A DNA stretch of 64,000 nt. Source: Lasiosphaeria ovina (Eukaryota > Ascomycota > Sordariomycetes > Sordariales > Lasiosphaeriaceae). Position 1 is the first letter of the stretch, and every line of letters begins with the position of its first letter. The position numbers and the translations under genes are program-made. A model generated the notes under the pieces. The model was not told the DNA's origin and did no database searches. It worked only from the letters and a program-made list of their open reading frames with translations. This document shows, one piece after another, positions 32,725-46,387 of this stretch. The stretch lies in the NCBI GenBank assembly GCA_033439765.1, contig JAULSN010000005.1, positions 2,309,001 to 2,373,000 of the forward strand, in the 5' to 3' direction.

Positions 32725-35594
32725 CTATGTCTTGGTGCCGTTTGGTGGAGCGGCCGTCTTGGCACCCGCAGCGCCGGCGCCAGATCTGTCGCGGTCGCGC
32801 AGAATGACGGGCTTCCAGTCGACGCTCTCGCGGTCGGCCCAGCGGCGGAGGATATCGAGGACGGCGGCGACGACGTCTTCGACGGGGGTCCAGGGGCCGA
32901 CGGGCGGGGTAGTCTTCATGCGGCGGTCGTCGACGGCGTCGCCGAGGGCGGCCGCCTCGGACCAGGTGGGGAGGCGAGTCTTTTCGTACCTGACCCAGCG
33001 CGTCCAGCCGGTGGCGGCCGCGGCCGCGTCGAGGGACCCAAAGGCGAGCGTGATCTGCTCGAGGCAGACGGCGTGCATCTGGCAGGCTAGGGCGCGGAGA
33101 GCGGGAATGTTGCGCACGCGCTTCTCGAGCTCGTGCAGGTGCGGCAGCAACGACTCCCATATCGACACGTCGCACACCTTGCGGTCGCGCATGCGCGCCT
33201 GGTTCAGCGAGTGGAACGACACCATGTAGGCGAGCACCATCTCAAAGTGCAGGGCAATCACGCGCCGCTCGTCGGACGCCGTCATCTTGTTCCCCCGCTC
33301 CCGGCATATGTCGTCGCGCGTGTGCTTCAGCCGGCTACCCAACTGCCGGTACGCCTCGTTCCGTTCCCGAAGAGACTCGACCGTGGGCCGCCCTTTTATT
33401 GGCTCTGCGTTGTCCGAGCTCGTCGGCGGACGCTCCGAGGTCGCCGGCGTGAGGCCTGTCCAGTTCCCGGGCGTGTTCGACAGCGACTGGTTCGACGTCA
33501 CGCGCGACATGGCCGTGGCGCTTTGTTTGAGCGGCGTAGATGGGGCGGGCTTTGTTGCTAGCACGTCCGTCGCCAACTTGCTCCGCTTCGAAGCAGCAGC
33601 TTCTGGTGGTGCGTCGTCCGCTTGCCGGGGGCGTTTCCTCGCCGGCGGCGGTGTGCCTTCCACGCTCATCGACCGCTCCTTCTTCAGCGCATCTTTAGCT
33701 GCTTTAGACGGCAGGCTCAAGAGATCCTTCAGTCTTTTGGCGTTTGCCTTCTTGAATTTCAACGTCACAACACGAGATGGCTTGCTGGGCTCTACCACCT
33801 CGGCGGTTTCGTCCCTTGGTTTTGTCTTCCTCGATGTGGTCGTCGGCTCCGAACCCTGGCTGCTCGCCAAGCTTGGTGTCCCCAGGCGCGCGAGCTCTGC
33901 TTCGACGATTGGTGGAAGCGTAGGAGAAAGGAGCTCCGGTATTTTGAACGGAACCCTTGGCTTCTTCGCTGCCGGTTGGCTATCGGGCTTGTGTGACTTT
34001 GCAGGCCCTTTTTGTGCTGGTTTCTTCCGCGACCTCTCCTGTTCCTCCTGGTCGGCTCCAAACAACGAAGGGTGAAGCGGCGACAGCAGGACCGGGAGAT
34101 ACGACTTGGACAGTGACTCCCCCTTTCGAGGTGTTGATGTGCCGCTGTCAGAATGCGTTCTCGTCCCATTGACTTGTATTGTTGATTTCGGAGAAGCCGT
34201 GTCCCCCCTTTCCCTGTCGGCCGTCGAAGGGGCTAGCCCATTCGCAGTTGGGTGTAATGATTCGCTACTCGCATCTTTGTGTGCTCTTTCCGCTACGCGG
34301 TCACGGCGGGGCGGTGTCTCGGCCTTTATCGGACGGCGGGGCGGTTCTTGTTTTGGGGGAGTGGCTTCGCTTTTGGGTCGCTTCTGTGGAGGCAGACTCC
34401 CGTCTGTCTCTGCGCCCCTCTTACGGCTGCCCGCTTCGGGTTGCTGCGGCTTCGGTTGAGCAGTCCTGTCATTGGTGTCAGTCTCATGTGCCGATAACAG
34501 TTCGCGCCTGCAACACATACCTCTCGCCATTTTGCTCTGACCGCGGCTTCTCTAGCCGCGGGTCCTGGCGCGCCTCGAGCTTCTCTTGCGGCTTCACTTC
34601 CTCCGCCTTGGTATTCTCCGGGGCGGCCTTTTGGGGGAGGGCGCCATTTGGCTTGCTTTCTACCTTTGCTGGCAGTTCGTTGTCTTTGGGCGATAGAGAT
34701 TTCTTCCTGTTCTGGTAGTCCTTGATGGATAGTTTTTTCTTGACCTCGCCTCTGGCGAGAACCTTGACAGGCATCAGTGGGTTGTCGCTTTCCTGGCAGA
34801 CGTCATATGATGGCCGCGTTATCAGCACGCCGCGGCTCGCATCCGAGAGGTATGTCATGTACTGTAGGGGGCCGCTTGGGCCGGTGAACCAGAATCCTTC
34901 CGGTGTTGGGTATCTCCGGTCAAGCGACAATGAAAGATGGTGCGGGCGGTTGGGGAGCATGCGCTGGGCCACTTTGTCTGCATTCTTGGCCGCTCCATCC
35001 ATCGTCCCATTCATTTCTGCGACATCGGATTCGCGCAAAGGGAGGGTCGTTCGCTCTTGTGGTCCCAATCGAATTGCATCCGCTAGAGCCGAGCCGGGGA
35101 GAACAAGTAGCGACGCGAAATGGGGCTGGGAGCGCGCCGGGTGCCCGATGTCGACCGCCGTGTGTCCTTCGGGGACGGCTGAGTCTGGGCAGAGTTGCGG
35201 AAGCTATGCGCGCAGATGCAGGCAGGACGGCGCGTGTGAGGGAGGGAGACGAGGCAGCTCGGTCGCGCAGCGCGGATCACCTGTCTGGCGGGCCCGTTAG
35301 CATCGCGTTCCAGAGTTTCGATGGATTGCAGCAGCGGCAGCGGCGAAGCTCCAGCTCCGGGTTGCGGGGCAATTGGTATCGCAGCACAAAGCTAAGAGAA
35401 GCCGAAGCCAGGCGGGCAGGTAGAGAGAGGTAGGCGCAAGGACGGTCCAGTGCACTTACCCAAACAAAGAAAGTATGATGTCTCGAGACGATGGGGTGTG
35501 CGCGCCGTGGGCTGCAATTCGCTTCACTTCGCAGCGGGTAGCGAGTCGCAGACCGGCTCGCGACGTCAAAATGAGGGACCTTAGGGTGTCGGGT
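32725..35594 (-). CDS. Uncharacterised basic nuclear-type protein, multi-exon, 5' end uncertain
   Basis: Well-supported exons: 35391-35281, 35203-34521 and 34465-32725. Introns are 77 nt (GTGATC...CATAG) and 55 nt (GTATGT, branch ACTGAC, acceptor GACAG). A further upstream exon ending at 35460 (donor GTAAGT, 68-nt intron) is in phase and open back to an in-frame TAG at 35597-35595. The order of features is a PEGHTAVDIGHPARSQPHF region and then a conserved-looking block with SLSLDRRYPTPEGFWF, GPSGPLQYMTYLSD and KKKLSIKDYQNRKK. After a long Lys/Pro/Ser-rich disordered middle comes a ~200-residue helical C-terminal domain (ESLRERNEAYRQLGSRLKH ... ALACQMHAVCLEQITLAF). No known family recognised. 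The basic middle suggests a nucleus-located scaffold. At least 840 residues by this model. Confidence 0.65.
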
Positions 35595-37548
35595 CTAGCT
35601 CTTTCCCAACCTCGGGGCAGCGACAGCGACCTTGACGATGCGGCCGAGCAGACACGAGCACATCTCCCAGGCGGCAAAATGTAGACCGTGCCCGCATGCG
35701 ATGGCGACGGTGACGGTGAAGGCTGCCAGTCAATCGGGTCGAGGTTCGTCGCACGTGCGAAGTCGGTTTTGGCGCCTAGAAGTGGAAGGCGGCTCAGCGG
35801 TCGTCTGTGGCGCGGCGAGTTGGAGGCGGTGATGTGCAGCAGCGCAGATGTGGTGGTGGTGGTGCCCAGTGGTGGTGGTGGGTGCTGGGTGTGTTGCAGG
35901 GAGCCGAGGGTGGGATGACTGCCGAGCGCGCGAGAGCAGTGGAGAGCGAAAGCTGCGAAACGCTGGCAAGGTGACAGGGTTAAGGCCGGTGCGTTGCCGT
36001 GGGTGTGGTGTGGGCGTAGGCACCAGATCGGGCAGAGAGGATGAACCACGGGCAGGCCCCCGCGCAGCGTGCAATTAGGTGGGTCAAGATATTCCGGAAC
36101 CTGGAAGTGCTACGGATACCTGAAGTCAGGTAAGGATGGAGGCCACGGATGCTCCATGTGTACTGCACTGCACCGTACCCGGCTTCTTTACAGCAGAACT
36201 AACGTTACTGCCCGAGGTACCATACCCCGTGTCGTGCCGTTGTGAAACGGGGACGGGTATTGTTGTTTTCTGAGTTGGCATCAAACCGTTTGGCTCTTAA
36301 TCCCACGCTGTTCTGCCTCTTCAACTTGTTCTTTTTTTCGGCAGGCGGCTAACGTGGCCTGTTAATGTGTCGGGCTCAAATGGCCTGTCGTCATTCTAGT
36401 TCTAAGTTTTAGCGCCGCCGGGCACTAGCAGCAAAGATGTCGGGTGTTGGACCTTGGTGAGATTCCGGGGTGGATCGCCTTTAGAAGAAGCTTTCTTACC
36501 TAGCCCACGTTTCCATTGTAAGCCCAGATTTACCATTTACTGGGTAACCTCAACCTCGAAAGCAACAGAGTCTAACCATGTAAATGGCATTTGGCTTTTC
36601 TCCGTGCTGCCTTTCAGGCATTGACGCCTTCAACACGCACATGAACCGCCTGAGAAACTCAGAGACCTGCGGATTACACCACACCGCCGTCCAGCCCATC
36701 CCGTCCTACCAGCCAAGGTCTGGTCTGGTCTGTATGTACCCACATCCGCACATGTAAGGTACCGATATCCATCAGTTGCGCGCCCTGCAAAGGCCCCTCA
36801 TTCTTCAGCCCGTACATACCTAATCGGATTCTTCTATTCTGAGATAGAGATGGGCCCCATCAGACATGAAAGGCACAATACAAGGAGAAACGAAAGCACG
36901 CAGCAAAAGACTCAAGGTCACATTGCCCAATCGTGCCTATGTGCAGTTCCAGAATTTTAACAAAATATGTACGGAGCACTGAGCCGCATTTTTCACGCTC
37001 TGGACCTTATTTTTCTTCTCCAAACCAGGTGAGCATGCGGCCAGTGCCTTGGCGCGCCCCGCCGTGAGACCTTTGACTTGGGCGGCCGTGTCAAGCAGGA
37101 TGTGTCACCCGCGGAAAGGCACGCGACACCAATGTTGCGTGCACATCATCAGAACAAACCTTGATCCTAGCTAGCTTAGGTAACAAACAGGGCTGGTGAA
37201 CCAGACTCCCTAATGTGCCGACACCGAGTTCAAGAGATTGACCCAAATGCTCACGCCGTTGCGGGCCAATTTGTGACTTGCTTGTGTCCTGCTTCGCCTT
37301 CCTCAGCAATTAGAGGAAGCGCCAGCAAGTATACCTAGGTATTTATTTATCATCCCCGACCAGTGACTCCAACAGTAACCAAACACCCGCCCCCTTTTGC
37401 CCAACTACCTCCTCTTCCTACACTCCAATGACAGATAGGACTAGCGAACAGGGTATCCCTACATTTTTACCTGGGCCCAACCGTGTGCCCATACGTGCGT
37501 CCTCCACAAGCCTTCGGCATCTGAGGATAGAACAAAATCGGCAATCGA
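35595..37548. other. Promoter region and spacer between two minus-strand genes
   Basis: The first part is probably leader or a small first exon of the gene ending at 32725 (possible ATG at 35697). The remainder, about 36.1-37.5 kb, shows no gene. It is lower in GC with scattered CTAGGTAC-type motifs. Confidence 0.4.
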
Positions 37549-39740
37549 CTATCCATCGTCGCTGGCATGGATGACGGCGCCATTAGCGCTCGAGTCGAGT
37601 CGTCGTCTTTTGAGCCCCTGTCCGGCCAGACCCTCGACTTGTCTGCCCCGTTCCTTAGAATCCCCGTTTTGGTGCCAATCGGATTTCGTCTTAACCGAGC
37701 CGGCAAGGCCCGTGAAGTCAGTAGCTAGCTTCTCTTGATCTTTTTCAATCTTGAGCAGTTTCGCCTTTATTCCGCCAACATCGATCTCCCGGACTTGCTT
37801 GGATAGGCTACCAATGTCGGCCATCATCTGGCTCGGTGTGGAGTAGACATGCTCCAGGTGTCTGATGATATGCTCAGCGAGCGCCTTGGTCGACAGATTG
37901 CTGAATTGCGAGTCCAACACCGTGATTTGATGGGTGAGAAATTTGGTCTTCTCCGCACTGTCCTCGGTGACCCTCTTGACGGCCCTGTTCGCTTCCTCGA
38001 GTCGGTCCGATATCACCTTGATTTCTTTAGCAAACCCATTTACCGCGGCTTTCAGCAGATCGATTTCCGGGGTAATCGAGTCGACAGTGGCTATGGCCTT
38101 TTCCAGCGCCTGAATCCGTAAATCATGGCCTGTGGTCACCTCCTTCTGGTCATCTATCATGCGTCCAACCGAGGCAATCATCATCTCCTGGAACGTTTCG
38201 ACCTTGTTCAGAATCTGTGCCTGATCGCTCAGAATCTGTGCCTGATCACTCAGTCCCGAGGCGGGTGCTGGTGCGGGTGGCAGGTCCGGCTTGAGACTGA
38301 GAGTTCGGACCGCTTTCGTAATGTTGCCCATATCAGCCTGGAGCTGTCCTACATGTCCTTGAAGCTCGGGCCACTGGAAAGAAAATGTCTCGGCAACAGT
38401 ATCCAGGACCGCAAAATCGACATTGTCTAGTTGGTTCTGTTGATTGGAGAGTATTTGGTTTTGCTCCTCAAGTTGTCTCTGGAAAGAGGACACGACATTC
38501 TGCAGGTTCTGCTCTTCTTGTTGGCGCTGGGATAAACGCCCATCAAGCTCGCCAACCCTCTGCGATAGGGAATTATTACTAGATTCGTATTTCTGGCGTA
38601 ATGCGGAAATCTCGGCAACTATCGGTGCTGTATCTGGGATTTTTGTCTCTTGCAGATGATTGTCGAACTTTAACTGCTCGCTCTGGAGCAGTTTAATTGT
38701 CTCGGTTTGCGCTTGAGCATCGTTCCGTATTTTTTGCATCTCAGATTGAAAGCTCTGCGTGATTTCGGACTTGAAATTCTCGAGTTCTTGTTGATGCTGT
38801 TGCTTGAGGCTCTGTATCTGAGCTTGGAGCTCCTCCTTCTCCTTGTTCGCCTTTTCTTCGCGGTCGCTGAGTGTAGTCTTTAGAGACTCTAACTCGCGGG
38901 CAAACTCATTGTTTCGACTTTCGATTTGGGGGTCCTTGGGGGTTGCTTTCGTCTCGCCCACGTGGCCCTCTCGTAGTGCGTGCAATACTCGAGATGACAA
39001 CTTCTCTAGTAATCTCTCCTTTTGCTCCCGAGTCTTCCGCAAATCCACATCCACATCATCCCGTTGCTGTTTGTCTCGTAGTCTGAACCGGCTCTGTAGT
39101 TCGGGAATCGAAGGGAACTCGGTATGCTTTGACATAGTTCTTTCGTGCTCGATCCGTCTTTGGGCCAAGATGGAATCGAGCTTTTCCCGATCAGAACTGA
39201 GCCGGACCTCGTCCACGACGAGTTTGGTCAGTTCCTTAAATATATCGGTTATTGTCTTCACTGGACTCCCGCCCTCAGCCTGTACCGGGGATTGTGTCGC
39301 CGGAGAAGCTAAAAGTTGTGTCAGAATCCGAGACAAATAAAGGTTTTAACGAAAAACCAGAACCAGGAGAATATACATGACTTAGCGCCATGGTCTAGTC
39401 GCAGACGGCTGGCGCTAGTGTCGATTTTGGCAACATGTGTCGCAGGAGGTTTCGGGGGCAGGTGGGGAGGCGGAAGAGATGTACGATCGCGTTCACGGTC
39501 GCGTTCACGGTCGCGTTCCCGATCCCGATCGCCCCAACGACTCCGATCCCGGTCCCGATCTCGATCCTTATCGCTTTCCCGCGGAGAGCCGTCGGGTTCC
39601 CGTGCAGAGGACCGGTCGTCTACTCGATAACTCTCACGGCGGCGGTCGAGGCGGTCGGAGCGATCGCGGTAGTCGGGAGGGCGGCGATCGTCGCCGCTTG
39701 GACGGCGCCCATACGCGTCAATCGAGCGGTTGTACGACAT
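37549..39740 (-). CDS. Long coiled-coil protein with RD/RE-rich head
   Basis: Two exons, 39740-39377 and 39308-37549, giving 707 residues. The 68-nt intron (donor GTATAT, branch TCTGACAC, acceptor TTTAG) is the only donor choice near the junction that keeps phase, joining DHGAKS to SSPATQSPVQAEGG. The head is extremely charged with alternating Arg/Asp and Arg/Glu (RDRDRDRSRWGDRDRERD), like RD/SR-type regions of RNA-processing proteins. From about residue 150 to 620 it is a heptad-rich coiled coil (EEKANKEKEELQAQIQSLKQ, FKSEITQSFQSEMQKIRN), interrupted near residue 460 by a Pro/Ala linker. The end includes KRRRLDSSANG, a likely nuclear signal. Family not recognised. Structural or scaffold role inferred from composition only. 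Confidence 0.75.
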
Positions 39741-42665
39741 GACGATCTTCGAGTCAGCCCGGTGGCCACGGCCAAAAGGATCGTCTTCCTAAAGGCGACG
39801 ACTGCGCGTCAATCAGGCACGACACTCCCCCGAGAGCCAAGCCAAACTGTCATGGAGATCTGAAATGCGGGCCGTCAGTTGGGCTGGCGCCCAAATCCTC
39901 GGTTGGGACGGTAGGCTGAGGGACAGGGTGTTCCGGGGAATATATGGGATGTGCAATGGGAGACAGTGAGCACCGCGAGATTTACGCTGTGGTCCACGAC
40001 GCCTCAATGTGCTGCCGCAATCCAGAGGGTTGGTGCAGCGTTTCCCGACGCGTCGCCAATTCAGCCCTGTCTGAACCTGAAATTCTGCCCCGCAACCAAC
40101 ACACGGGTATGTGGATACACGTCGAACTCGTCCGGAAGCAGCAGAAGAAGTGTGCGCCGTCAAATTAATCGCAGCAGGCGATGGGGTTTTGAGTTCTTAT
40201 AATGGCCCGAAGTTTTGGCTGTCTTAGGGAGGGGGGGGGGACTCTTTTAAATGGAGGAGGGATTTCAGCTCTCTTGCTAGACATCATTGGGCAGGATTAC
40301 TGTCAGGCACCTGCCGTCTGTTGTGATTGGCCAGGGTTGCTCTATCCCTGTACGGTGTGAAGAATTGGGTTCACGCAACCATTCGAAGAACTAATGGATC
40401 TCCAAGTTTGTACGTCCCCAAAAAGTCTTATCAACCCAAATTCTTTATTCGCACCTTCCCATACTCCATATATACCGTACACAGCGGAGCTTCTAGAATT
40501 TTTATTGATTTTAAACAACTTTCCGCAACTTTACATGTTTATCCTCTTGATCTGAACTCTACACACTGTGTACACACAGTGTGGGGCCAGGAGACAGCTC
40601 GAGCTCGGACCAACCCGGCCGCAAAGGTGCTTGCTGTACAGGGCATTTTTTTGTTAAAATGTTTCAAACCATTGAAGCCTCCTAGCCAAGCCGGCTCGGA
40701 TCTATTGGAACCCCCAAGATCGAATCGGGGGCTGTGTGGTTTCTTCGTGGTCTAGATCACCCAAGTGGGAGGAACTTTGTCCAGGAACGGCCTATCTAAT
40801 AAATCTTGAGTCTTCTCTGAATCTCTTTTTCTTAGTGGTTTTCTTGGTACCAGACATATTTGCATTGCAATAGACGATATCGTAGGTACGGGATCCCGTA
40901 TGATCAAACTAGGTCCAAATCTAGTCGTATCTGAGTAGCTTTGAGCGTATCTGGAGGGATCTAATTAACGAGCACATGAAGAAAGCCACGCTGCAGAGCA
41001 CGGTTCACGTAAGGACGTACCGAGGTAAGATACAATTGCCGGCATGTTATGCGCTTTATTTATACGTATTCGCTCTCTGGTCTAAGCCCAATAAAACCAT
41101 GTCGCCCTAAAATTGACCCTAGTGTGCAAAATGAGCCATTCTCTTTCCTAGCTTCTGTTTACTTCCTTAGCTTACGCCCGAATGCCCTCAAGCTCCCTCA
41201 CAACCGGAGATCCGCTCAGTCTACGGCATTCCGGTTGCCCTGAAGGCCCGGCCGGGATACGGATTTCCGTGGGGATATTCAGAGGTCTTGTTGGCTATAT
41301 AAAGACGATTTTAACCTGTATTTTGGACCGATCTAATCAGACAATTCAATGCTCAGTCAATCCAGATCACGTGCAACAAACCACGACATGTCCGATTGCC
41401 GAAAGGCGTTCAATCACGTAGTGAAGCCTTATTGCTTTTTTCTAGCCTCTTTTTCTATTGCAACAGAGACGGTCGCCTTGGCTTGCACTTTTCTCTTCTA
41501 GGCCTATAGCTTGCTATTGCACGTGATCTGGATTGACTGAGCATTGAATTGTCTGGTTAGATCGGTCTAAAATACAGGTAAAAAGCGTCTTCTTATAGCC
41601 AAGAAGACCGCTGAAATTCCCCACGGAAATTCGTATACAGGGCAGGCAGTCCGGGCAAAAGGGATGCCGTAGAAATGAACGAATTTCCGGTGCAACGGAG
41701 TTAGAGGGCATTCCGAGCGTAAGGGAGGAAAAAACAGGCATCTGCATAAGCAAGGGAAGAAAAACAGGCATCTGCATGCAATGTGGGCCAATTTCTGGCG
41801 ACACTTGCATTAGTTGACTCTGTATTGAAAGAGTGGCTTAGCACACAATTCTCATTCTCTAAGGCGGGTCATGATGTCCTCACACGTCTGAGCAAATCTG
41901 CAGTTCGTGGCCGCACAATGTTTCGTAACATGTCAGTTGGCTATACGGTCCAGCCCGACAAAACTTTGCAATCCCCACCTGTTTCAGCTTCCTGGAGATA
42001 CCAGGAGACTTATGTCGGGGTATGGCGGTTGTTTGTGCACTCGAAGCCGGTTGTGTTTGAATTTGGCTGAATCAAAGCCCTGGTTTCTGGGCACTCCTTG
42101 GTATTTCACTCGTCATGTCTTTTAATTACCAATACTACGGACAGTCTCTTCATTCTTGTCTCATATCATGTACAAGAGGAACATTCAAGATTGTAGCCAC
42201 TTCCAAGCCTGGCCGTTTGAATTGAGGAGTAAGAGGAAACCCTGCCCTTGGGAAGCAGCGGAAATTGAATATGAGGGAGGGCGCTGCAGTTCAGTGACAG
42301 AAATTCTCAAAAAGAGGAATAAACTCAGGCATCTTGAGTTGCTATTCGGCTTCATGCACCGATAAGCCATCTTCCCTCTCTCGCCACAGCTCAATTGCAG
42401 AACTGATCTGATTTGGTCAGTTGTAAGTCCGGCAGCTGGGGTTGGAATGGATCCGGCGACGTGATTGGGTGGAGTGTAAGTGGGGCGGCAGGATGCGAAC
42501 AGTGGGACGGAAACGCGCCCGACAGGCGGCGGGAGCCAGAGAGGCGCAGAGAAATCATCAGCCTCGCGAAAACGAGTGCTCACCTCGGACCCTGCCCTCG
42601 CCCAGACAACACCCAAACTCATCAAACACCCCAAAAGTGACCGACCCGCCGACAAAGCGCGCAAG
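39741..42665. other. Promoter region and repeat-derived spacer
   Basis: Between the divergent coiled-coil gene and RVB2. The stretch 40.2-42.3 kb is AT-richer and contains degenerate repeat sequence, including the inverted repeat at 41.1-41.8 kb, a palindrome ACACTGTGTACACACAGTGT at about 40561, and frames broken by stops. The last 200 bp are the likely RVB2 promoter. Confidence 0.5.
41100..41810. mobile_element. Degenerate inverted repeat (fold-back relic)
   Basis: Left arm about 41100-41382 and right arm about 41514-41810 are inverted homologues. The best-kept part is the inner 36 bases around CAATGCTCAGTCAATCCAGA, which is identical. The outer parts have diverged with many C/T and A/G differences, as expected after repeat-induced point mutation. 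About 130 bp of unrelated sequence separates the arms. No transposase frame and no certain target duplication. Confidence 0.6.
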
Positions 42666-44242
<1,577 letters not shown>

Positions 44243-46146
44243 ATCATTCGCAGGGAATATAAATCGGTGGCTATGCGGGCGTTCTATGGTGGGGGGGCGG
44301 GAAAAATCATGTCTTTTTTTTTTTTTGTTTGTGTTTCTCTCTCTTTCTTTAAAGACGAGAGAGAGAATTTTGGGGGTAACTAACCTATTCATGTATGTAC
44401 AGTACGGCGCAGTCCTGCGTTAATGGCCCTGGCGAGGAAACCGAATCCGAGCTTTTGACATTTTTGGTCTAGTTTGCGCCGTGCGCTGAGCGACATGCTG
44501 TATAATGAGCGCCACAACATGGGTTGGATACACACATCCGCCGGAAAATAATTTTCTGGATATTGATGGGTGCGGCGGCGTCCCTAAGCTCGAGAAGTTT
44601 AACTACCTTACGCACCTAGCTGACAACATCACAAACAGAGTCGCGCCGTCAACAACGAGGCTTGTCAGCATTATCGGCAGCGGCGGATTCCCAACCTAGT
44701 TCCCTGCCCGTCTAGGGTATCGCTGTCTCTTTGGTATCAATGCTGTTTGCATTGTATTTCATTGCAGCGATCGACACGGCAGAGAACAGGCTCTACTAGG
44801 TTCGTGCCGCTAAAGGCATCAGGTTCGAATATAGTCAGACATTGCACGGCCAGTCTGCCAGTCTGCCAGCAAGTCGTGTGTGTATGGTACTTAATCACAG
44901 TGTATATGCGGTTTGGCGTCAGACAGTTCTAGAAGGGCGCTGGGTATCGACGTAGGCGTTTTCACCGCCGACTTGCTTTGGGCTCAGTCGCGAAGTTTCT
45001 TATGATGTGTATAGGTAAGTTAGAGTACTCGGCTGCGCCGCCAGGTCGAACTCTAGTGATTCGGTGACTGGATATCGACACATGGGTAGTTAGGGTAGGC
45101 AACCCTCCGATATCTAACTTGCATCACACCTCCCGTCGGGAAGTGAGTATCTTGTTTGTAACCCTATTTCCTTTCTGCCCCTATATTAGAACCCGACATT
45201 TGTCTGAAGGAGAAATATATACTAAATCTGTTTTGTCTCTCCAGATGGCCGCAAGCTGACATACTACAGCCAGTCATGACATGGTATGCATCTTTCATCG
45301 ATCGATAATTATAGTCTTAACACGCTTCAGAAGACAACTCTCTCCATCTTGCAGCCGCTGCCCTGACCACCAACTCCGCTCCTTACCTGCCTCGGGCGTC
45401 GCGGTCCTCCTTCGCGGCCCTCGCGTTCATGACGGCCGAACGCAAGGCCGGCCAGCCAGCGCATAGCATGGCGTATAGTGATACCTAAGTACTGGAAGAA
45501 GGCATGTATGTACACGCTCGATTGGTGAACTTGTCAGCTGGCTCTCCGGGCGCGAGCTTTCGGCTTCCTTCTCCAGGATCGTGGTGACGGGGAGTCGCCG
45601 TTACCTTGGCGGACATAGAGCGGGCGGCCCGGGAAGGATTCGAAGTCCAGGTATGGAGGGCCGTCCGGTTTATTAGTGGACGTGGAGCTAGTCGCTATCA
45701 CAGTCGGAGACATTGTTCGATCTGTCGGTATCGAGATAGACTCAGTCTATTGACATCCTTGTGTAGGACGGCGAAGGATATTCCATTCGCTCAGATTGGA
45801 ACCGGGAGTGACGATCTCGAGCTCTTCACAGCAACGGCCGACGAAAATCAAGCCGGATACATCATGATTCCCGCCCCACACCAGTCCACCGCCTCAAGGC
45901 TGGGAAATGTCCTTTCTTTTCGCGTTGAGCGCGAACGCGACATCAAGGTCTTCTTGGGACCACTGCTCTTCTTCGTCTGGTGGTTGGGATTCGTGCTGGG
46001 TTCTTCGGACGTAAGCTGCTTCGGGCCATCCAAATGCTTAGTCCCCCCCCCCTATTCCCCTTATGTACACGGCGGGATTCATCAACTGAATAAGCCCGTC
46101 TAGTACAGTCTCTTCTCAGCATTATCCATGCTTCAATGCAGTCGTG
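44243..46146. other. Spacer downstream of RVB2
   Basis: AT-richer than the genes, with no RNA gene recognised. It contains one weak frame at 45606-46103, listed separately. Confidence 0.5.
45606..46103 (+). pseudogene. Possible gene fragment, unrecognised
   Basis: A 165-codon open frame without an ATG start (it opens at TTG). The second half looks protein-like: KDIPFAQIGTGSDDLELF, TADENQAGYIMIPAPHQS and a hydrophobic stretch KVFLGPLLFFVWWLGFVLG that could span a membrane. A GTATGG donor after GFEVQ and a TGTGTAG acceptor ahead of the protein-like part suggest that an intron may lie between 45652 and 45768. No upstream exon with an ATG was found. It borders transposon-derived DNA, so it could be a remnant of a displaced gene. 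Function unknown. Confidence 0.25.
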
Positions 46147-46387
46147 TACCATCCCCACCTAGTGAATCACCTTTTTTACACCAAAACACTACGTCTTTGA
46201 ACAAGAATAGCGCACTTAATTGCAAAGCTATTTATAATTCAAATGTAGCAAAATGTAGCCAATTGACTGCTTAATCCATATATCGTACTGGCACACGAAG
46301 TGCACGGCCAGATCTTGTCACTCTTACAGGCAGCTCTTCTTCTTCAACCTCATCTTCATCATCCACCTCTTCAATTTGAGGTTCTGT

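Noticed and set aside
35456..36049. A 197-codon minus-strand frame upstream of the 32.7-35.6 kb gene
   Set aside because: Splicing it through the GTAAGT donor at 35459 puts the next exon in a frame that stops. Composition is leader-like, Pro/Ser-rich and without motifs.
39813..40163. A frame with several Cys upstream of the coiled-coil gene
   Set aside because: It lies in the promoter region and the Cys spacing matches no zinc finger.
40327..40755. A 142-codon plus-strand frame near repeat relics
   Set aside because: No ATG start, AT-rich repeat-derived DNA and no transposon motif recognised.
44815..44835. GGTTCGAATA resembling a tRNA B box
   Set aside because: No A box at the right distance and no cloverleaf could be folded around it.
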